Shown here piece after piece: positions 4,820 through 5,619 of a stretch of DNA of 5,619 nucleotides; the first letter of the stretch is position 1; each line of letters opens with the position of its first letter. The translations under genes were made by a program, and so were the position numbers. The notes beneath the pieces are model-generated. The model made no database searches and was not told the DNA's origin. It worked only from the letters and a program-made list of their open reading frames with translations. Source of the stretch: Clostridiales bacterium DTU092 (GTDB taxonomy: Bacteria; Bacillota; Clostridia; Caldicoprobacterales; Caldicoprobacteraceae); contig LFTM01000141.1 in assembly GCA_001513505.1 (NCBI GenBank), forward strand, positions 1,614 through 7,232, written 5' to 3'.

Positions 4820-5619
4820 TCATCGGTAAAATACATGGTTCCCAATGGTAGTAACATATGTTCGGTTCTTTACTATCCATGAACCGGATGACTTGGCCGG
4901 ATTGAAAAAGTATAGAGCGCCTCCCACAGGCTTAGAACCTGCGTAAGCCTCCTGAGCAGCACGGTAGCTTTCACTGCTGGGTGTATTGTATATGGTACCG
5001 TCCTTTACAGGGCTGAATTGGGGAATGCCCTTGTAATACTCAAATATTACCCCATACACCGAATTGGGGAAACTCGATGAGTTTACCCGGTTCATAATTA
5101 CATTTCCAACGGCAACCTTCCCTATATAAGGCTCTCCACCTGCCTCGGCATGAATTATCCTGGCAAGCCAGTAGATATCCCCTGACGTCTGCTGAGAAGA
5201 TGAAGATCCTCTGCTGGCAGCTGTGGATGTTTGAGATCCCTTGCCGTTGTATAAAGCATTTTGAGTCTGGGGTCCCGCAATACCATCAATCCTCAAACCA
5301 TTGGCTTTTTGAAAGGCTATCACCGAATTTTCGGTTATTTTTCCGTAATATCCCGTCACATTTGCGTAGAAGAAGCCCTGCTGTTTAAGTGCTGTTTGAA
5401 GCCTGGAAACAGCCTGGCCTCTCATACCGAATTTAAGTACACCACCGGAACTGCTGCTATAAAGAGCCGATTGAGTAGCATTACCGGCTATTCCATCTAG
5501 CACCAGTCCACGGGCTTTTTGGAATCTGATAACAGCGTCACGGGTTATCGGGCCATAATAACCGGTAACCTTCGGGTAGGTGTAATACCCCTGATTTTTA
5601 AGCTCCTGCTGCAGGCGGG
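4820..5619 (-). CDS. sleB: SleB-like cell wall / spore cortex-lytic hydrolase, N-terminus cut off
   Basis: The frame is open from the right edge to a TGA at 4820, showing 265 residues. Two peptidoglycan-binding repeats (PG_binding_1 type) occupy visible residues about 1-53 and 68-123, offset by 70 residues, each with VTGYYG, a FQKxxGL helix and DGIAG. A Ser/Thr/Gln-rich linker (about 124-147) leads to a Hydrolase_2 (SleB/CwlJ) domain at 148-265, with LARIIHAEAGGEP containing the likely catalytic glutamate E158, then GNVIMNRV and the C-terminal TIGNHVFYR. SleB enzymes are exported lytic transglycosylases that degrade spore cortex at germination. Any signal peptide and possibly more repeats lie beyond the window. 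A GTG at 5503 falls inside the first repeat and is not the start. It could be a SleB paralogue acting on vegetative wall; partner genes such as ypeB are not in view. Confidence 0.9.
   Translation of the reverse strand, partial: RLQQELKNQGYYTYPKVTGYYGPITRDAVIRFQKARGLVLDGIAGNATQSALYSSSSGGVLKFGMRGQAVSRLQTALKQQGFFYANVTGYYGKITENSVIAFQKANGLRIDGIAGPQTQNALYNGKGSQTSTAASRGSSSSQQTSGDIYWLARIIHAEAGGEPYIGKVAVGNVIMNRVNSSSFPNSVYGVIFEYYKGIPQFSPVKDGTIYNTPSSESYRAAQEAYAGSKPVGGALYFFNPAKSSGSWIVKNRTYVTTIGNHVFYR

Noticed and set aside
5088..5503. Start of the SleB-like gene at GTG 5503, and plus-strand frames at 5200-5500.
   Set aside because: The reading frame and the peptidoglycan-binding repeat continue upstream to the window edge; the plus-strand frames are antisense shadows.

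Overview
The window looks like a piece of an endospore-forming Clostridia chromosome (Firmicutes). The signs are a spore-cortex-lytic-type hydrolase with tandem peptidoglycan-binding repeats, a TrpP-type tryptophan transporter, AT-rich spacers with sigma-A-like promoters, and strong Shine-Dalgarno sites. Genus is not determinable from the sequence alone. No phage, insertion-sequence transposase, CRISPR array, tRNA or rRNA is visible. The protein genes are ordinary; the unusual material is in the spacers.

Layout from left to right. (1) On the minus strand, nagA (2117 to 978) is followed after 64 bases by an MFS transporter (913 down past position 1, so its C-terminus is cut off). They probably form one operon read from a promoter near 2209-2237. 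(2) An intergenic stretch of about 620 bases (2118-2740) holds, in order, the nagA leader with a terminator-like hairpin between promoter and ribosome-binding site, a foldback inverted-repeat element (about 2302-2484), and the promoter of the next gene. (3) On the plus strand, a single-domain Old Yellow Enzyme family flavin oxidoreductase (2741-3796) ends at a strong bidirectional terminator (3895-3932). (4) On the minus strand, trpP (4489 to 3949/3947) runs into the same terminator from the other side and has its own promoter and a structured leader. (5) On the minus strand, the C-terminal part of a SleB-like hydrolase (4820 to beyond 5619) is followed by a structured 3' region and an intrinsic terminator.

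How the genes relate. NagA deacetylates GlcNAc-6-phosphate, feeding amino sugars from cell-wall turnover or chitin into central metabolism; the co-transcribed MFS carrier may serve the same or a related substrate, but nothing visible fixes its cargo. The SleB-like protein acts on spore or cell-wall peptidoglycan but is a separate transcription unit. The flavin oxidoreductase and trpP are converging single-gene units.

The best candidates for something worth following up are the trpP leader (five NAG triplets spaced exactly two bases apart over the Shine-Dalgarno site, preceded by a 5' stem-loop, resembling a TRAP-binding site), the nagA leader attenuator-like hairpin, and the foldback element.
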